Source: Qipengyuania sp. SS22
Lineage (GTDB): Bacteria > Pseudomonadota > Alphaproteobacteria > Sphingomonadales > Sphingomonadaceae
Direction of reading: 5' to 3'
NCBI RefSeq assembly: GCF_025736935.1
Contig: NZ_CP107048.1
Span: forward strand, 248,001-312,000
DNA length: 64,000 bases
Part shown: positions 48,071-56,992 of the stretch, piece after piece
Numbering within the stretch: the first letter of the stretch is position 1
Layout: each line of letters starts with the position of its first letter
Program-made: the position numbers and the translations under genes
The notes under the pieces: generated by a model
Databases searched by the model: none
Told to the model about the DNA's origin: nothing
What the model saw: only the letters and a program-made list of their open reading frames with translations

Positions 48071-48107
48071 TGCCCGGGGCGTAACCAGCGCCTCGGGCAT
48101 TTTCTTT
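48071..48107 (+). terminator. Intrinsic terminator after the BI-1 family gene
   Basis: An 11-bp stem, TGCCCGGGGCG paired with CGCCTCGGGCA (one mismatch), with a short loop is followed by TTTTCTTT. It starts about 33 bases past the stop codon. Confidence 0.85.
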
Positions 48108-48200
48108 GTATGGGGCGAGCGCTAGGAAGCGCGTCTTCATCCTCTGTCAAGGGACGGCGACGCAGGATGAATGCCAGATTTATCGAGGAGTGCACGCGCC

Positions 48201-49094
48201 ATGAGTCGCGGTTCTAACATCACCATTCGCATGACAGCCGCGGCTGCCGGGTTCGCCGCTCTGGGGGCCTGCGCTACGCCGCCTCCGCCGCCACCGCCAC
48301 CGCCGCCGGCGGTCGAAGCGGTGCCGTATCGCCCATTGCCGCCGGGGCAGGCATCCTATGCGATGGCCATTCCGCCGGTAAATTCGCTGGGCCTGCGCGA
48401 AACGGTCAACCTCGGCATTTCGGACGATGAGAAGGTCTGGCACTTCCGCTCGGCCTGGAACGTCGCCGCGCTCAACTGCCTCGACCCGCAATACCAGCCG
48501 ATCCTCGATGCCTACAGCAGCTACATCAAGGATCACGCCCGCCCGCTGAAGCAGGTGAACGACCGCATCGATGCCGATTACCGGCAGGAATACGGCAAGG
48601 GCCGGCCCGCGATCATGGCGCGCGAGAGCCAGATGACGATGGTCTACAACTACTTCGCGTTGCCGCCTGCACGGTCGGACTTCTGCCGCACCGCGCTGGG
48701 CATCTCGCAACAATATCTGGCTTCGGAGACTGTCGACCCGACCGGCTTCGCGCTGACCAATTTCTCGGCGCTCGAAGGGCCGTTCGAGCGGTTCTTTGTT
48801 GCCTATGAGCAGTATCAGAACGAATCCTCCGCCTGGGATGCCCGCTATGGTGAGCGGTATGGGGATTCGCAGCCGGGCTATATCGCCGTCCAGAACGCGC
48901 GCGCGTTCCAGACGCCGCAGCCGGGTGCCGATCCCGCATCGCTGAGCGCGACCCCGCTGCAGGAAACCAAGGTGGTCGACCCCGACACCGGGGCGCAGAT
49001 TCCGATCGTGCCGGTCGACGAAACGCGCTCTTCGGTGCCAGTCGTGCAGCCGATCCCCAACAGCGAGGACGGTGAAGGCACCTCGCAAAACTAA
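48201..49094 (+). CDS. Proline-rich lipoprotein of unknown function
   Basis: The 297-residue product has a lipoprotein signal ending in ALGAC (Cys at about residue 24) and a run of ten prolines directly after the anchor. A helical domain at about 60-225 follows, with several conserved-looking aromatic and Cys positions (CLDPQYQP, DFCRTALGISQQYL). The tail is disordered. The polyproline could span the peptidoglycan or lift the domain off the membrane. ATG 48201 has GAGGAG 10 bases upstream. I cannot assign a family. Confidence 0.7.
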   Translation: MSRGSNITIRMTAAAAGFAALGACATPPPPPPPPPPAVEAVPYRPLPPGQASYAMAIPPVNSLGLRETVNLGISDDEKVWHFRSAWNVAALNCLDPQYQPILDAYSSYIKDHARPLKQVNDRIDADYRQEYGKGRPAIMARESQMTMVYNYFALPPARSDFCRTALGISQQYLASETVDPTGFALTNFSALEGPFERFFVAYEQYQNESSAWDARYGERYGDSQPGYIAVQNARAFQTPQPGADPASLSATPLQETKVVDPDTGAQIPIVPVDETRSSVPVVQPIPNSEDGEGTSQN

Positions 49095-49112
49095 GCAGAT
49101 TGGTGCTTTTCA

Positions 49113-49142
49113 GGCGCGCCGCCATTCGCTAGGTGGCGCGCC
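49113..49142. other. Strong G+C hairpin between the lipoprotein gene and tRNA-Ala
   Basis: An 11-bp stem (49113-49123 with 49132-49142, one G.T pair) contains GGCGCGCC on each side, with an 8-base loop. No T-run follows on either strand, so it is not a standard intrinsic terminator. It may stabilise the 3' end of the lipoprotein mRNA. Confidence 0.5.
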
Positions 49143-49179
49143 GTGCATCACGCTTGGCGGTGTGCCGCAAACCTGGAAC

Positions 49180-49255
<76 letters not shown>

Positions 49256-49289
49256 GGACGCCTTCCGCCATCCGATAGTATCGCCGCCG

Positions 49290-50168
49290 CTAGCGCGCGC
49301 CGAAGGTCCAGCCTTCGGTCCGCGCGATTCCCGGGGTCAGGCCAGCGGGCGACCACCGAGCACCATCCTGCGCGACGTGACGCAGCCACGCAGCAGTGAG
49401 CAGGGCATCGGAGGAATGGTCATCGATCGGCCCGTGGCCGCCTACGCCCGGGCTGCCCAGATGGGCCAGCGCGGCGTTCAGGTCTTCATGGCTGCGCATC
49501 TTGGCTTTCGAGGCGCTTCTCCCCCCTTCCAGCGCGGCGAGGCTGGTGTAGATTTCGACCAGTGCCGAGCCGCGCGCTGGCAGCGGGTCGATCGGCCATA
49601 CCGGCAATCGCCCGCGTAGCTGGTGCAGCACCCGCATCCCCGTCAGGCTCGATTTGCCCACCTGCGCCGCCCCGACGAGATTGAAGTTCGAATAGGGTTT
49701 GCAGCCCATCTCCGCCTGTGCCTGTTCGGTCACCCGGAAACGCCCGCGTCCATGCGCGGCGCCATCGCAGCCGAAATGCACGCCGGTATCGCTGCCGTTG
49801 CGAAAGTATGGCGCGAATTCGGGATGATCGACGAAGCTCTGCGCGCCCAGATGGGGATCGCCAGCGCAGATATCGTCGATCAGCGCCCAGAGCGACCGGG
49901 CATCGGGCAGCAGCACGTCGCGCCCGGGAAAATAGGCGCCGCAATCGGCGAAGGGCAGCGCGATGCCGAGGTCCATTCCGACCAGCGTGTCATTGGGCAG
50001 GTCCTCGCGAAGTAGTGCGAGCACATCGACGCGCGACCAGCCGCGCCCGCGTTTGACCAGCACTGGCGGGCCGCCAGCCGCATCGGCCAGCGCCAGCGCT
50101 ATGCCCTTCTGCACCGGGCCCTTAGCGCCGGACCAGTCGATTGCGAGGAAGTGGCTAAACCTGCCCAC
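49290..50168 (-). CDS. DUF429-like predicted nuclease (RNase H-like fold)
   Basis: The 292-residue product begins with strand 1 of an RNase H-like fold and a candidate acidic residue ([11 protein letters not shown]). A second Asp follows in [11 protein letters not shown], and a late helix carries [14 protein letters not shown]. This layout resembles DUF429 proteins, predicted nucleases of unknown target. It starts with GTG inside the end of rarA (14-base overlap), so its translation probably depends on rarA. That link to a replication-repair gene is context, not proof. Confidence 0.65.
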   Translation of the reverse strand: MGRFSHFLAIDWSGAKGPVQKGIALALADAAGGPPVLVKRGRGWSRVDVLALLREDLPNDTLVGMDLGIALPFADCGAYFPGRDVLLPDARSLWALIDDICAGDPHLGAQSFVDHPEFAPYFRNGSDTGVHFGCDGAAHGRGRFRVTEQAQAEMGCKPYSNFNLVGAAQVGKSSLTGMRVLHQLRGRLPVWPIDPLPARGSALVEIYTSLAALEGGRSASKAKMRSHEDLNAALAHLGSPGVGGHGPIDDHSSDALLTAAWLRHVAQDGARWSPAGLTPGIARTEGWTFGAR

Positions 50169-51477
50169 GCTCGCGCCGCAGCTTGTCCCAATAGTCGAGC
50201 CGCTTCTTCACTTCGCGTTCGAACCCGCGTTCGACCGGCTGGTAATAGCTCTGCGGCTCCATCTCCTCGGGCCAGTAATCGTCGCCCGAAAAGCCCTCTT
50301 CCGCGTCGTGATCGTAGCTGTAGCCGGACCCGTAGCCGATATCCTTCATCAGCTTGGTCGGCGCGTTGAGGATGTTCTGCGGGGGCATGAGGCTGCCGGT
50401 TTCGCGCGCGTTCTTGAACGAGGTTTTCTGTGCCTTGTAGACGGCGTTCGATTTGGGCGCGGTGGCGAGGTAGACGCAGGCCTGCACCAGCGCGAGTTCG
50501 CCTTCGGGCGAGCCGAGGAATTCGAACGCGTCTTTCGCCGCCATGCATTGGACCAGCGCCTGCGGGTCGGCCATACCGATGTCTTCCACCGCCATCCGGA
50601 TCAGGCGCCGCGCGAGGAAGCGCGGTTCCTCGCCCGCGGTAAGCATGCGCGCGAAGTAATAGAGGCTGGCCTGGACGTCGCTCCCGCGCACCGCTTTGTG
50701 CAGCGCGGAGATGAGGTTGTAATGCCCCTCGCGGTCCTTGTCATAGACCGCGACGCGCCGCTGGAGAAACCGTCCCAGCGCGGCCGGGTCGAGCGGCTCG
50801 GTGATTTGCGCGTTGTAGAGCGTTTCCGCTTGGTTGAGCAGGAACCGCCCGTCGCCATCGGCGCTGGCCACCAACGCATCGCGCGCTTCGGGCGTCAGGG
50901 GGAGGGGGCCCTCCAGCGTCTCGCCCCGGTCGAGCAACTGACCCAGCGCTTCATGGTCGAGACGCTGGAGAATCAACACTTGCGCGCGGCTGAGCAGCGC
51001 CGCGTTGAGTGCGAAACTGGGGTTTTCGGTCGTCGCGCCGACCAGGGTCACCGTGCCGCGTTCGACAAAGGGCAGGAAGCCATCCTGCTGCGCCCGGTTG
51101 AAGCGGTGGATCTCGTCCACGAACAGCAGCGTGCGCTGGCCGGCTTGCGCGGCCTTGTCGGCAGCGGCGAAGGCCTTCTTGAGATCGGCGACACCGCTGA
51201 ACACCGCGCTGACGCTTTCGAAGCGCATGCCCACGCTGTCGGCAAGCAGCCGCGCGATGGTGGTCTTGCCCGTGCCGGGCGGTCCCCACAGGATCATGCT
51301 GGAAAGACGGCCGGCGGCCACCATGCGTCCGATCGCGCCTTCGGGCCCGGTCAGATGGTCCTGGCCGATCACCTCGTCGAGGGTTGCAGGGCGCAGCCGG
51401 TCGGCCAGCGGCGCATCTTCGCGCAGGGTCTCGGGTGCAGCTGCCTGGGGCAGGTCGTCGGGAAACAGATCGGCCAT
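50155..51477 (-). CDS. rarA: Replication-associated recombination protein A (RarA/MgsA)
   Basis: RarA is a AAA+ ATPase related to clamp loaders. It acts at stalled forks with SSB and the beta clamp. The 440-residue product has LADRLRPATLDEVIGQDHL, Walker A WGPPGTGKTT, Walker B LLFVDEIHRF, sensor 1 VGATTENPSF, and the C-terminal tetramerisation region with PQNILNAPTKLMKDIGYG. ATG 51477 is chosen, as the long upstream frame overlaps the divergent padR-type gene. Confidence 0.96.
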   Translation of the reverse strand: MADLFPDDLPQAAAPETLREDAPLADRLRPATLDEVIGQDHLTGPEGAIGRMVAAGRLSSMILWGPPGTGKTTIARLLADSVGMRFESVSAVFSGVADLKKAFAAADKAAQAGQRTLLFVDEIHRFNRAQQDGFLPFVERGTVTLVGATTENPSFALNAALLSRAQVLILQRLDHEALGQLLDRGETLEGPLPLTPEARDALVASADGDGRFLLNQAETLYNAQITEPLDPAALGRFLQRRVAVYDKDREGHYNLISALHKAVRGSDVQASLYYFARMLTAGEEPRFLARRLIRMAVEDIGMADPQALVQCMAAKDAFEFLGSPEGELALVQACVYLATAPKSNAVYKAQKTSFKNARETGSLMPPQNILNAPTKLMKDIGYGSGYSYDHDAEEGFSGDDYWPEEMEPQSYYQPVERGFEREVKKRLDYWDKLRRERGQV

Positions 51478-51538
51478 TGGTCGGCTGACATAGGGTGTTC
51501 GCCGAGGATTTGCAGTGCCCTCTTGTAGAACTGACCTA

Positions 51539-51550
51539 AAGATATATCTT
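51539..51550. promoter_or_regulatory. Candidate PadR operator, perfect 12-bp palindrome
   Basis: AAGATATATCTT is perfectly palindromic and A+T-rich in an otherwise G+C-rich gap between the divergent rarA and padR-type genes. A related half-site, GAAGATA, follows at 51560. PadR repressors usually bind A+T-rich palindromes at their own promoter. It lies about 33 bases before the regulator's start codon. Confidence 0.5.
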
Positions 51551-51582
51551 AGAGCTATCGAAGATACTGCAAGGATATGATT

Positions 51583-52209
51583 ATGCATAAGGCACACAAA
51601 TGGCGCAGGATGCGCCGAATGGGCGGTTGGCCCTTCGTGGCAGCGATGATGGCGGATGCCGATTGCCGCGATGGCTATGGCGCATCGGCCAAGTTCGGCG
51701 GACCCGGCTGGACGTTCGATTTCGGCCAACGCGGGGGTGGTCGCCGCCGTCGCCGCATGTTCGGGTCTGGCGAGCTGCGCCTCGTCCTGCTCAAGCTGCT
51801 CGCCGACGAGCCGCGTCACGGCTACGAACTGATCAAGGCCATCGAGGAACTGACCGAAGGCTCCTATGCGCCGAGCCCCGGGACGATTTACCCCACGCTC
51901 GCGCTGCTCGAAGATGAAGGCGCGATCGCGCAGGCTGCAGGCGACGAAACCCGCAAGGCCTATGAAGCCACCACCGCTGGCCTGACCGAGCTGGAAGAAC
52001 GCGCCGACGAGGTCGCCGCGCTGTTCGACCGCCTGTCGGGCCATGGCGAGCATCGCCGCGCCTATGCCACGCCGGAAATGTTCCGTGCCGTCGGCAACCT
52101 CGCCAATGTGCTCAAGAACCGTGCCCGCTCGGGCAAGCTCGACGAAGAGACCGTGCAGGAAATCGTCGATCTGGTCGACGATTTGGCGAAGAAGATCGAA
52201 CGGCTTTGA
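51583..52209 (+). CDS. PadR-family transcriptional regulator
   Basis: The 208-residue product has an N-terminal basic Gly/Arg-rich stretch (about 1-55), the PadR winged-helix domain at about 60-135 (LRLVLLKLLADEPRHGYELIKAI, APSPGTIYPTLALLEDEG), and a C-terminal helical dimer region. PadR proteins repress transporters or enzymes in response to small ligands. ATG 51583 is preferred over ATG 51577 because AGGA then lies at a proper distance of about 7 bases. A palindrome upstream suggests autoregulation. It is likely expressed with the membrane protein gene 73 bases downstream. Confidence 0.92.
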   Translation: MHKAHKWRRMRRMGGWPFVAAMMADADCRDGYGASAKFGGPGWTFDFGQRGGGRRRRRMFGSGELRLVLLKLLADEPRHGYELIKAIEELTEGSYAPSPGTIYPTLALLEDEGAIAQAAGDETRKAYEATTAGLTELEERADEVAALFDRLSGHGEHRRAYATPEMFRAVGNLANVLKNRARSGKLDEETVQEIVDLVDDLAKKIERL

Positions 52210-52282
52210 CCCCGACCCATTTGATGATCCGCGGGAGAAGCGTTAGTCTTCGCCCGCGGATCTCATTTGGGGAGAGAGTTCG

Positions 52283-52705
52283 ATGGAACAGGCAATCAAA
52301 ACGCCGTGGCATTTATGGGTCGTGGGCATTGCGACGCTGCTGTTCAACGCGATCGGTTGTTACAGCTATACGATGACGCAAACGGGGAGTCTGGCCGATC
52401 TTGGCATGACCCCCGACCAGATCGCCTATTTCGACGGCTTTCCCGCCTGGGCCGATGCTGCATGGGCACTGGGGGTATGGGGCGCCTTTAGCGGCTCGGT
52501 CCTGTTGCTCCTGCGCCGCAAATGGGCGTTTGCCGCTTTCGTGGTGGCGACCATCGGGCTGATCGCAACCACCTATTTCGAACTGGTCGTGTCCCAAATC
52601 CCCGACAGCCTCCAGAACCCTGCGCTGATGGCGGCGATCTGGATATCGACGCTGTTCTCGTTGTGGTATTCGCGCCGGATGAGCGCGGCAGGCGTTCTGC
52701 GCTGA
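52283..52705 (+). CDS. Small membrane protein with about four helices
   Basis: This 140-residue protein is of unknown function. It has hydrophobic helices at about 10-30, 60-82, 84-104 and 115-132, and a short loop with the conserved-looking pattern MTPDQIAYFDGFPAWADAAW. Similar proteins occur widely in sphingomonads without a known role. It has GGGGAGA 8 bases before its ATG. It lies downstream of the PadR regulator and could be its target. Confidence 0.75.
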   Translation: MEQAIKTPWHLWVVGIATLLFNAIGCYSYTMTQTGSLADLGMTPDQIAYFDGFPAWADAAWALGVWGAFSGSVLLLLRRKWAFAAFVVATIGLIATTYFELVVSQIPDSLQNPALMAAIWISTLFSLWYSRRMSAAGVLR

Positions 52706-52709
52706 GCGC

Positions 52710-53882
52710 CTAGCGCGCCGCCGTGCGTGCTTCGAGCAATCGCAGATAGGTATCGACCACGGCCTGGTTGATCATATCCCACGAATAGGCGCGCGCCGCC
52801 CGCTCGCCATTGGCGCCGTGGGTGAGCCGCAGCGCATCGTCCATGCAATAGGGCGCCAGCGCATCGGCGCAGGCCGGGGCGAACACATCGGGCAGGCCCG
52901 GCGCGACCAGCCGCCCGGTCTCGCCTTCCTTGACCAGGCTCGCAGCGCCCGTTGCGCCTGCGGCCACCACCGGCAGCCCGCAGGCCATCGCCTCCAAAGT
53001 GACATTGCCGAAGGTTTCGGTAATCGACGGATTGAAGAAGATGTCGCCGCTGGCAAGCGCTTGCCCAAGCTCCTTACCGGTCTTGAACCCGGCGAAGATG
53101 CCGCCGGGCAGCGCTTTTTCGAACCAGCCGCGCGCCGGACCGTCGCCGATCACCAGCACCTTGTGCGGCACCTGCCGCTTGCGCAATTGCACGATGGTTT
53201 CGGCAAAGACGTCGAGGCCCTTTTCCATCACCAACCGGCCGAGGAAGACAATCGCCACATCGTCATCGGCAAGCCCGTGCGCATGGCGCCATTCGAGATC
53301 GCGCTTGGATGGATCGAAGACTGTGCGGTCCACGCCGCGCGACCAGATCGAGATGTCGTCATGCATCTCTTGCGCCTTCAATTCGGCGATCTGGCTTTCC
53401 GATGGCGCGACCAGGGCATCGCAACGGCGATAGAAGCGCCGCAGAATGCCCTCGACCGCAGGCTCGAGGAAACCGAGCCCATAATAGCGCGGATAAGTCT
53501 CGAACCGCGTGTGGACCGATGCGAGCACCGGCAAGTCGCGCTCGCGCGCCCATTTGAGCGCGCCGTGTGCCACCGGATCGGGCGAGGACAGATGCAGCAT
53601 ATTGGGTGCGAATTCCGCCAGATCCGCGCGCACCTTGGCGTCGATCCGCAGTGGCAGGCGATACTCGCCGCGGCCTTTTACCGGCATGCGGGCATTGGGC
53701 ACATCGACCAGATCTCCCGTCGGCGGGAAGTCGGGTTCGGCCACTACCGGCGCATAGACCCGCAATGCGGCGCCCTGGCGCAGCAGATAGTCCGCCAGCC
53801 GGTTGAGCGCCTGGTTGGCCCCGTCGCGGGTATAATTGTAGTTCCCGCTGAAAAGCGCGATGCGGAGATCGGTCACATCCAT
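52710..53882 (-). CDS. Glycosyltransferase, GT4 family (GT-B fold)
   Basis: The 390-residue product has a GT-B architecture: an N-terminal acceptor domain starting IALFSGNYNYTRDG, and a C-terminal donor domain with FLGRLVMEKGL, VIGDGPARG, and the E-x7-E motif in ETFGNVTLEA. It resembles GDP-mannose-dependent mannosyltransferases and diacylglycerol glycosyltransferases that make glycolipids. The acceptor cannot be told from sequence, though glycosphingolipid or glycolipid synthesis is plausible in this group. ATG 53882 is chosen; the frame extends upstream without support. Confidence 0.86.
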   Translation of the reverse strand: MDVTDLRIALFSGNYNYTRDGANQALNRLADYLLRQGAALRVYAPVVAEPDFPPTGDLVDVPNARMPVKGRGEYRLPLRIDAKVRADLAEFAPNMLHLSSPDPVAHGALKWARERDLPVLASVHTRFETYPRYYGLGFLEPAVEGILRRFYRRCDALVAPSESQIAELKAQEMHDDISIWSRGVDRTVFDPSKRDLEWRHAHGLADDDVAIVFLGRLVMEKGLDVFAETIVQLRKRQVPHKVLVIGDGPARGWFEKALPGGIFAGFKTGKELGQALASGDIFFNPSITETFGNVTLEAMACGLPVVAAGATGAASLVKEGETGRLVAPGLPDVFAPACADALAPYCMDDALRLTHGANGERAARAYSWDMINQAVVDTYLRLLEARTAAR

Positions 53883-54059
53883 TGCGCGCGGCTTTAGGGA
53901 AGTTGTCCGATGCCGTCCATCCGCTCCATCGGCCGTGCCTACGATGCTGGAAAGACGCACAAAACGCACCGCCGATCACCGCCAGCGTTACGATGGCGCC
54001 GGTCGTGTCGCAAAGCCGCTTCACCGATGCATAGCTATTTCGCATTGACTTGCTGCGGC

Positions 54060-54128
54060 GCAACATTAGTGCGGTCGACGGGCCACGCGGTCCCAACGCC
54101 GCGCGAGCTCTCTGCAAGGAGAGAATAC
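54060..54128 (+). ncRNA. serC leader RNA motif (candidate)
   Basis: Two hairpins lie directly before serC. The first is CGCGG-TCCCAACG-CCGCG at 54086-54103. The second is CTCTCT-GCAA-GGAGAG at 54108-54123, whose 3' arm is the serC SD and which has a GNRA tetraloop. A conserved alphaproteobacterial serC RNA motif with two hairpins reaching the SD has been described (Rfam serC family), and the layout here agrees. Masking of the SD suggests control of translation initiation. The ligand, if any, is not known. Confidence 0.6.
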
Positions 54129-55289
54129 ATGACTGCCGAACCTACGCTCAAACCCGAGCGCCCTTTCTTTTCGTCCGGACCGACCGCCAAACGCAAAGGC
54201 TGGTCTGCCGCCAATCTCAAAACCGAATCGCTCGGCCGCTCGCATCGCAGCGCGCTCGGCAAGTCGCGGCTGAAACATGCCATCGACCTGTCGAAGGAAA
54301 TGCTCGGCGTGCCCGAGGATTATCTCGTTGGCATCATGCCGGCATCGGATACCGGCGCGCTCGAATGCGCAATGTGGACCATGCTGCGCCCCGATCGCCC
54401 GGCGACCGTCGCGGCATGGGAAAGCTTCGGCAATGTCTGGATCCAGGACGCGGTCAAGCAGCTCAAGCTGCCGCAGCTGACCGTCATGAATGCCGATTAC
54501 GGCGAAATCCCCGATCTTGCGAGCATCCCGCAGGCCAATGATGTCGTCTTCACCTGGAACGGCACCACTTCGGGCGCCAAGATTCCCAACACCGACTGGC
54601 TGGCGCCGGGCCGTGAAGGCGTGACGATCAACGATGCCACCAGCGCCGTCTTCGCAATGGAGATGGACTGGGCCAAGCTCGATGCCACGACCTACAGCTG
54701 GCAGAAGGTGATGGGCAGCGAAGCCCAGCACGGCATGCTGGTCCTCAGCCCCAAGGCGGTGCAGCGGATCGAGGAATACGATCCCGAATGGCCGCTGCCC
54801 AAGCTCTTCCGCCTCAAGAAGGGCGGCAAGATCAACACCGGCATTTTCGAAGGCGCGACGATCAATACGCCGTCGCTTCTGGCGACCGAGGACTATATCG
54901 ACGCGCTCGAATGGGCGCAGGCGATGGGTGGGCGCAAGGCGATGTTCGAACGCGCCGATGCCAATGCGAAGATCGTGCTCGACTGGATCGAAGCGACGCC
55001 CTGGCTCCGCAACATGGTCGCCGACCCGGCCAAGCGGACCAATACCGGCGTGTGCTTCGTCTTCCAGGGTGACTGGTACGACAACCTGCCCGCTGACGAG
55101 AAGGCTGCAGTGCCCAAGAAGATCGTCAAGCTGCTGGAAGATCGCGACGTCGGTTACGACTTCAACGGCTATCGCGACGCCCCGCCGTCCTTGCGCATCT
55201 GGTGCGGCGGCACGGTCGAGCAGGAAGACCTCAAGCGTCTCCTGCCGTGGATCGAGTGGGCCTACGAGCAGGTCAAATCCGCGAGCTAA
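54129..55289 (+). CDS. serC: Phosphoserine aminotransferase
   Basis: SerC converts 3-phosphohydroxypyruvate to phosphoserine in serine synthesis. The 386-residue PLP enzyme belongs to the longer alphaproteobacterial/archaeal-type SerC group. It begins with PFFSSGPTAKRKGW and SLGRSHRSALGKSRL, and has the PLP Lys in YSWQKVMGSEAQHG. ATG 54129 is set by the GGAGAG SD, which is enclosed in a hairpin. serA follows after a 91-base gap holding a repeat element. Confidence 0.95.
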   Translation: MTAEPTLKPERPFFSSGPTAKRKGWSAANLKTESLGRSHRSALGKSRLKHAIDLSKEMLGVPEDYLVGIMPASDTGALECAMWTMLRPDRPATVAAWESFGNVWIQDAVKQLKLPQLTVMNADYGEIPDLASIPQANDVVFTWNGTTSGAKIPNTDWLAPGREGVTINDATSAVFAMEMDWAKLDATTYSWQKVMGSEAQHGMLVLSPKAVQRIEEYDPEWPLPKLFRLKKGGKINTGIFEGATINTPSLLATEDYIDALEWAQAMGGRKAMFERADANAKIVLDWIEATPWLRNMVADPAKRTNTGVCFVFQGDWYDNLPADEKAAVPKKIVKLLEDRDVGYDFNGYRDAPPSLRIWCGGTVEQEDLKRLLPWIEWAYEQVKSAS

Positions 55290-55291
55290 TC

Positions 55292-55376
55292 CGTCATCCC
55301 CGCACAGGCGGGGATCCAGATAACGTCAGTATATGAGCGACAGGCGGGATGGACTCCCGCCTCCGCGGGAGTGACG
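55292..55376. repeat. REP-like intergenic inverted-repeat element
   Basis: The element has CGTCATCCCCGC at one end and the near-complement GCGGGAGTGACG at the other. Each end forms its own hairpin (CCCCGCACAGGCGGGG and CTCCCGCCTCCGCGGGAG). It is of the type found in many copies between genes of sphingomonads and other proteobacteria. It lies between serC and serA, where it could act as an attenuating or mRNA-stabilising structure. Confidence 0.75.
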
Positions 55377-55380
55377 AAAA

Positions 55381-56964
55381 ATGACCAAGCCCAAAGTCCT
55401 TATCTCGGACAAGATGGACCCGAACGCCGCACGCATTTTCGAAGAGCGCGGCTGCGATGTCGACGTGAAGCCGGGCATGACGCCCGACGAACTCAAGGCG
55501 GTGATTGGCCAGTACGATGGCCTCGCCATCCGCAGCGCGACCAAGGTCACGCCCGAAATCCTCGATGCCGCCGACAACCTCAAGGTGATCGGCCGCGCCG
55601 GTATCGGCGTCGACAATGTCGATATCCCGCATGCCAGCGGCAAGGGCGTGGTGGTGATGAACACGCCGTTCGGCAATTCGATCACCACTGCGGAACACGC
55701 CATCGCGATGATGTTCGCGCTGGCCCGGCAGATCCCCGCTGCAAATGTGCGTACGCAGGCAGGCGAATGGCCCAAGAACGACTTCATGGGCGTCGAAGTA
55801 ACCGGCAAGACGCTCGGCCTGATCGGGGCGGGCAATATCGGCTCGATCGTCGCCAGCCGTGCGCTTGGGCTGCGGATGAAAGTGCTTGCCTACGATCCCT
55901 TCCTCACCGCGGATCGCGCGGTCGAGATGGGTGTCGAAAAGGCCGATCTCGATACGCTGCTTGGCAAGGCGGATTTCATCACGCTGCACACGCCGCTGAC
56001 AGATGAAACACGCAACATCCTCTCGGCAGAAAATCTCGCCAAGACCAAGCGGGGCGTGCGGATCGTCAATTGCGCGCGCGGCGGGCTGATCGACGAAGCG
56101 GCACTGGCCGACGCGCTTGACAGCGGACAGGTCGCGGGCGCCGCGCTCGACGTGTTTCAGAGCGAACCGGCCAAGGACAGCCCGCTGTTCGGCAAGCCCA
56201 ATTTCATCTGCACGCCGCACCTTGGCGCCAGCACCACCGAAGCGCAGGTCAATGTCGCGCTGCAGGTGGCCGAGCAGATGGCCGATTATCTGGTCAATGG
56301 CGGCGTCACCAATGCGCTCAACATGCCCAGCCTCAGCGCGGAAGAAGCGCCCAAGCTTAAACCCTATATGGGCCTTGCCGAAAACCTCGGTAGCCTCGTC
56401 GGGCAGCTGGCGCATGGCAATCTGACCAAGATCAGCATCGAGCGCGAAGGCGCCGCGGCCGATCTGTCCGGCAAGCCGATCGAAGGCGCAGTGCTCGCCG
56501 GGCTGATGCGCTGCTATTCGGACACGGTGAACATGGTCAATGCGCCCTATCTGGCCAAGGAACGCGGGCTCGACGTGCGCTCGATCCGGCATGAAAAGGA
56601 AGGCGCCTACAACACGCTTATCCGCGTGACGGTGGGGACCGAACAGGGCGACCGTTCGGTCGCGGGCACGCTGTTCGGGGCCGATGCCCCGCGGCTGGTC
56701 GAACTGTTCGGCGTGCGTATCGAAGCCGAACTCGAAGGGCACATGCTCTATATCGTCAACGAGGATGCGCCCGGCTTCATCGGCCGGATCGGTTCGCTGC
56801 TGGGCGAGGCGGGTATCAATATCGGCACCTTCCATCTCGGCCGCCGCCAGGCCGGAGGCGAAGCCACCGTGCTGCTCAGCGTCGATGCGCCGATCCCGCC
56901 CGAAGTGGTCGAGCAGGCCTGCGCGCTGGAAGGCGTCAAGGTCGTGATGCCGCTGGCATTCTGA
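55381..56964 (+). CDS. serA: D-3-phosphoglycerate dehydrogenase
   Basis: SerA makes 3-phosphohydroxypyruvate, the first step of serine synthesis. The 527-residue product is the long type. It has an N-terminal catalytic and NAD domain (GLIGAGNIGSIVA, CARGGLIDEAALADAL, CTPHLGASTTEAQ), an intervening allosteric-substrate-binding domain, and a C-terminal ACT domain (about 450-527, DAPGFIGRIGSLLGEAGINI). The ACT domain usually mediates serine feedback. It lies in the serC-serA order common in alphaproteobacteria. Confidence 0.96.
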   Translation: MTKPKVLISDKMDPNAARIFEERGCDVDVKPGMTPDELKAVIGQYDGLAIRSATKVTPEILDAADNLKVIGRAGIGVDNVDIPHASGKGVVVMNTPFGNSITTAEHAIAMMFALARQIPAANVRTQAGEWPKNDFMGVEVTGKTLGLIGAGNIGSIVASRALGLRMKVLAYDPFLTADRAVEMGVEKADLDTLLGKADFITLHTPLTDETRNILSAENLAKTKRGVRIVNCARGGLIDEAALADALDSGQVAGAALDVFQSEPAKDSPLFGKPNFICTPHLGASTTEAQVNVALQVAEQMADYLVNGGVTNALNMPSLSAEEAPKLKPYMGLAENLGSLVGQLAHGNLTKISIEREGAAADLSGKPIEGAVLAGLMRCYSDTVNMVNAPYLAKERGLDVRSIRHEKEGAYNTLIRVTVGTEQGDRSVAGTLFGADAPRLVELFGVRIEAELEGHMLYIVNEDAPGFIGRIGSLLGEAGINIGTFHLGRRQAGGEATVLLSVDAPIPPEVVEQACALEGVKVVMPLAF

Positions 56965-56992
56965 CAGGCGATAGGGCAGGGGGCGCGGCGCG

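Noticed and set aside
55292..55376. CRISPR-like repeat unit
   Set aside because: There is only one copy with two internal hairpins, no regular spacers and no cas genes. It fits a REP-like intergenic element.
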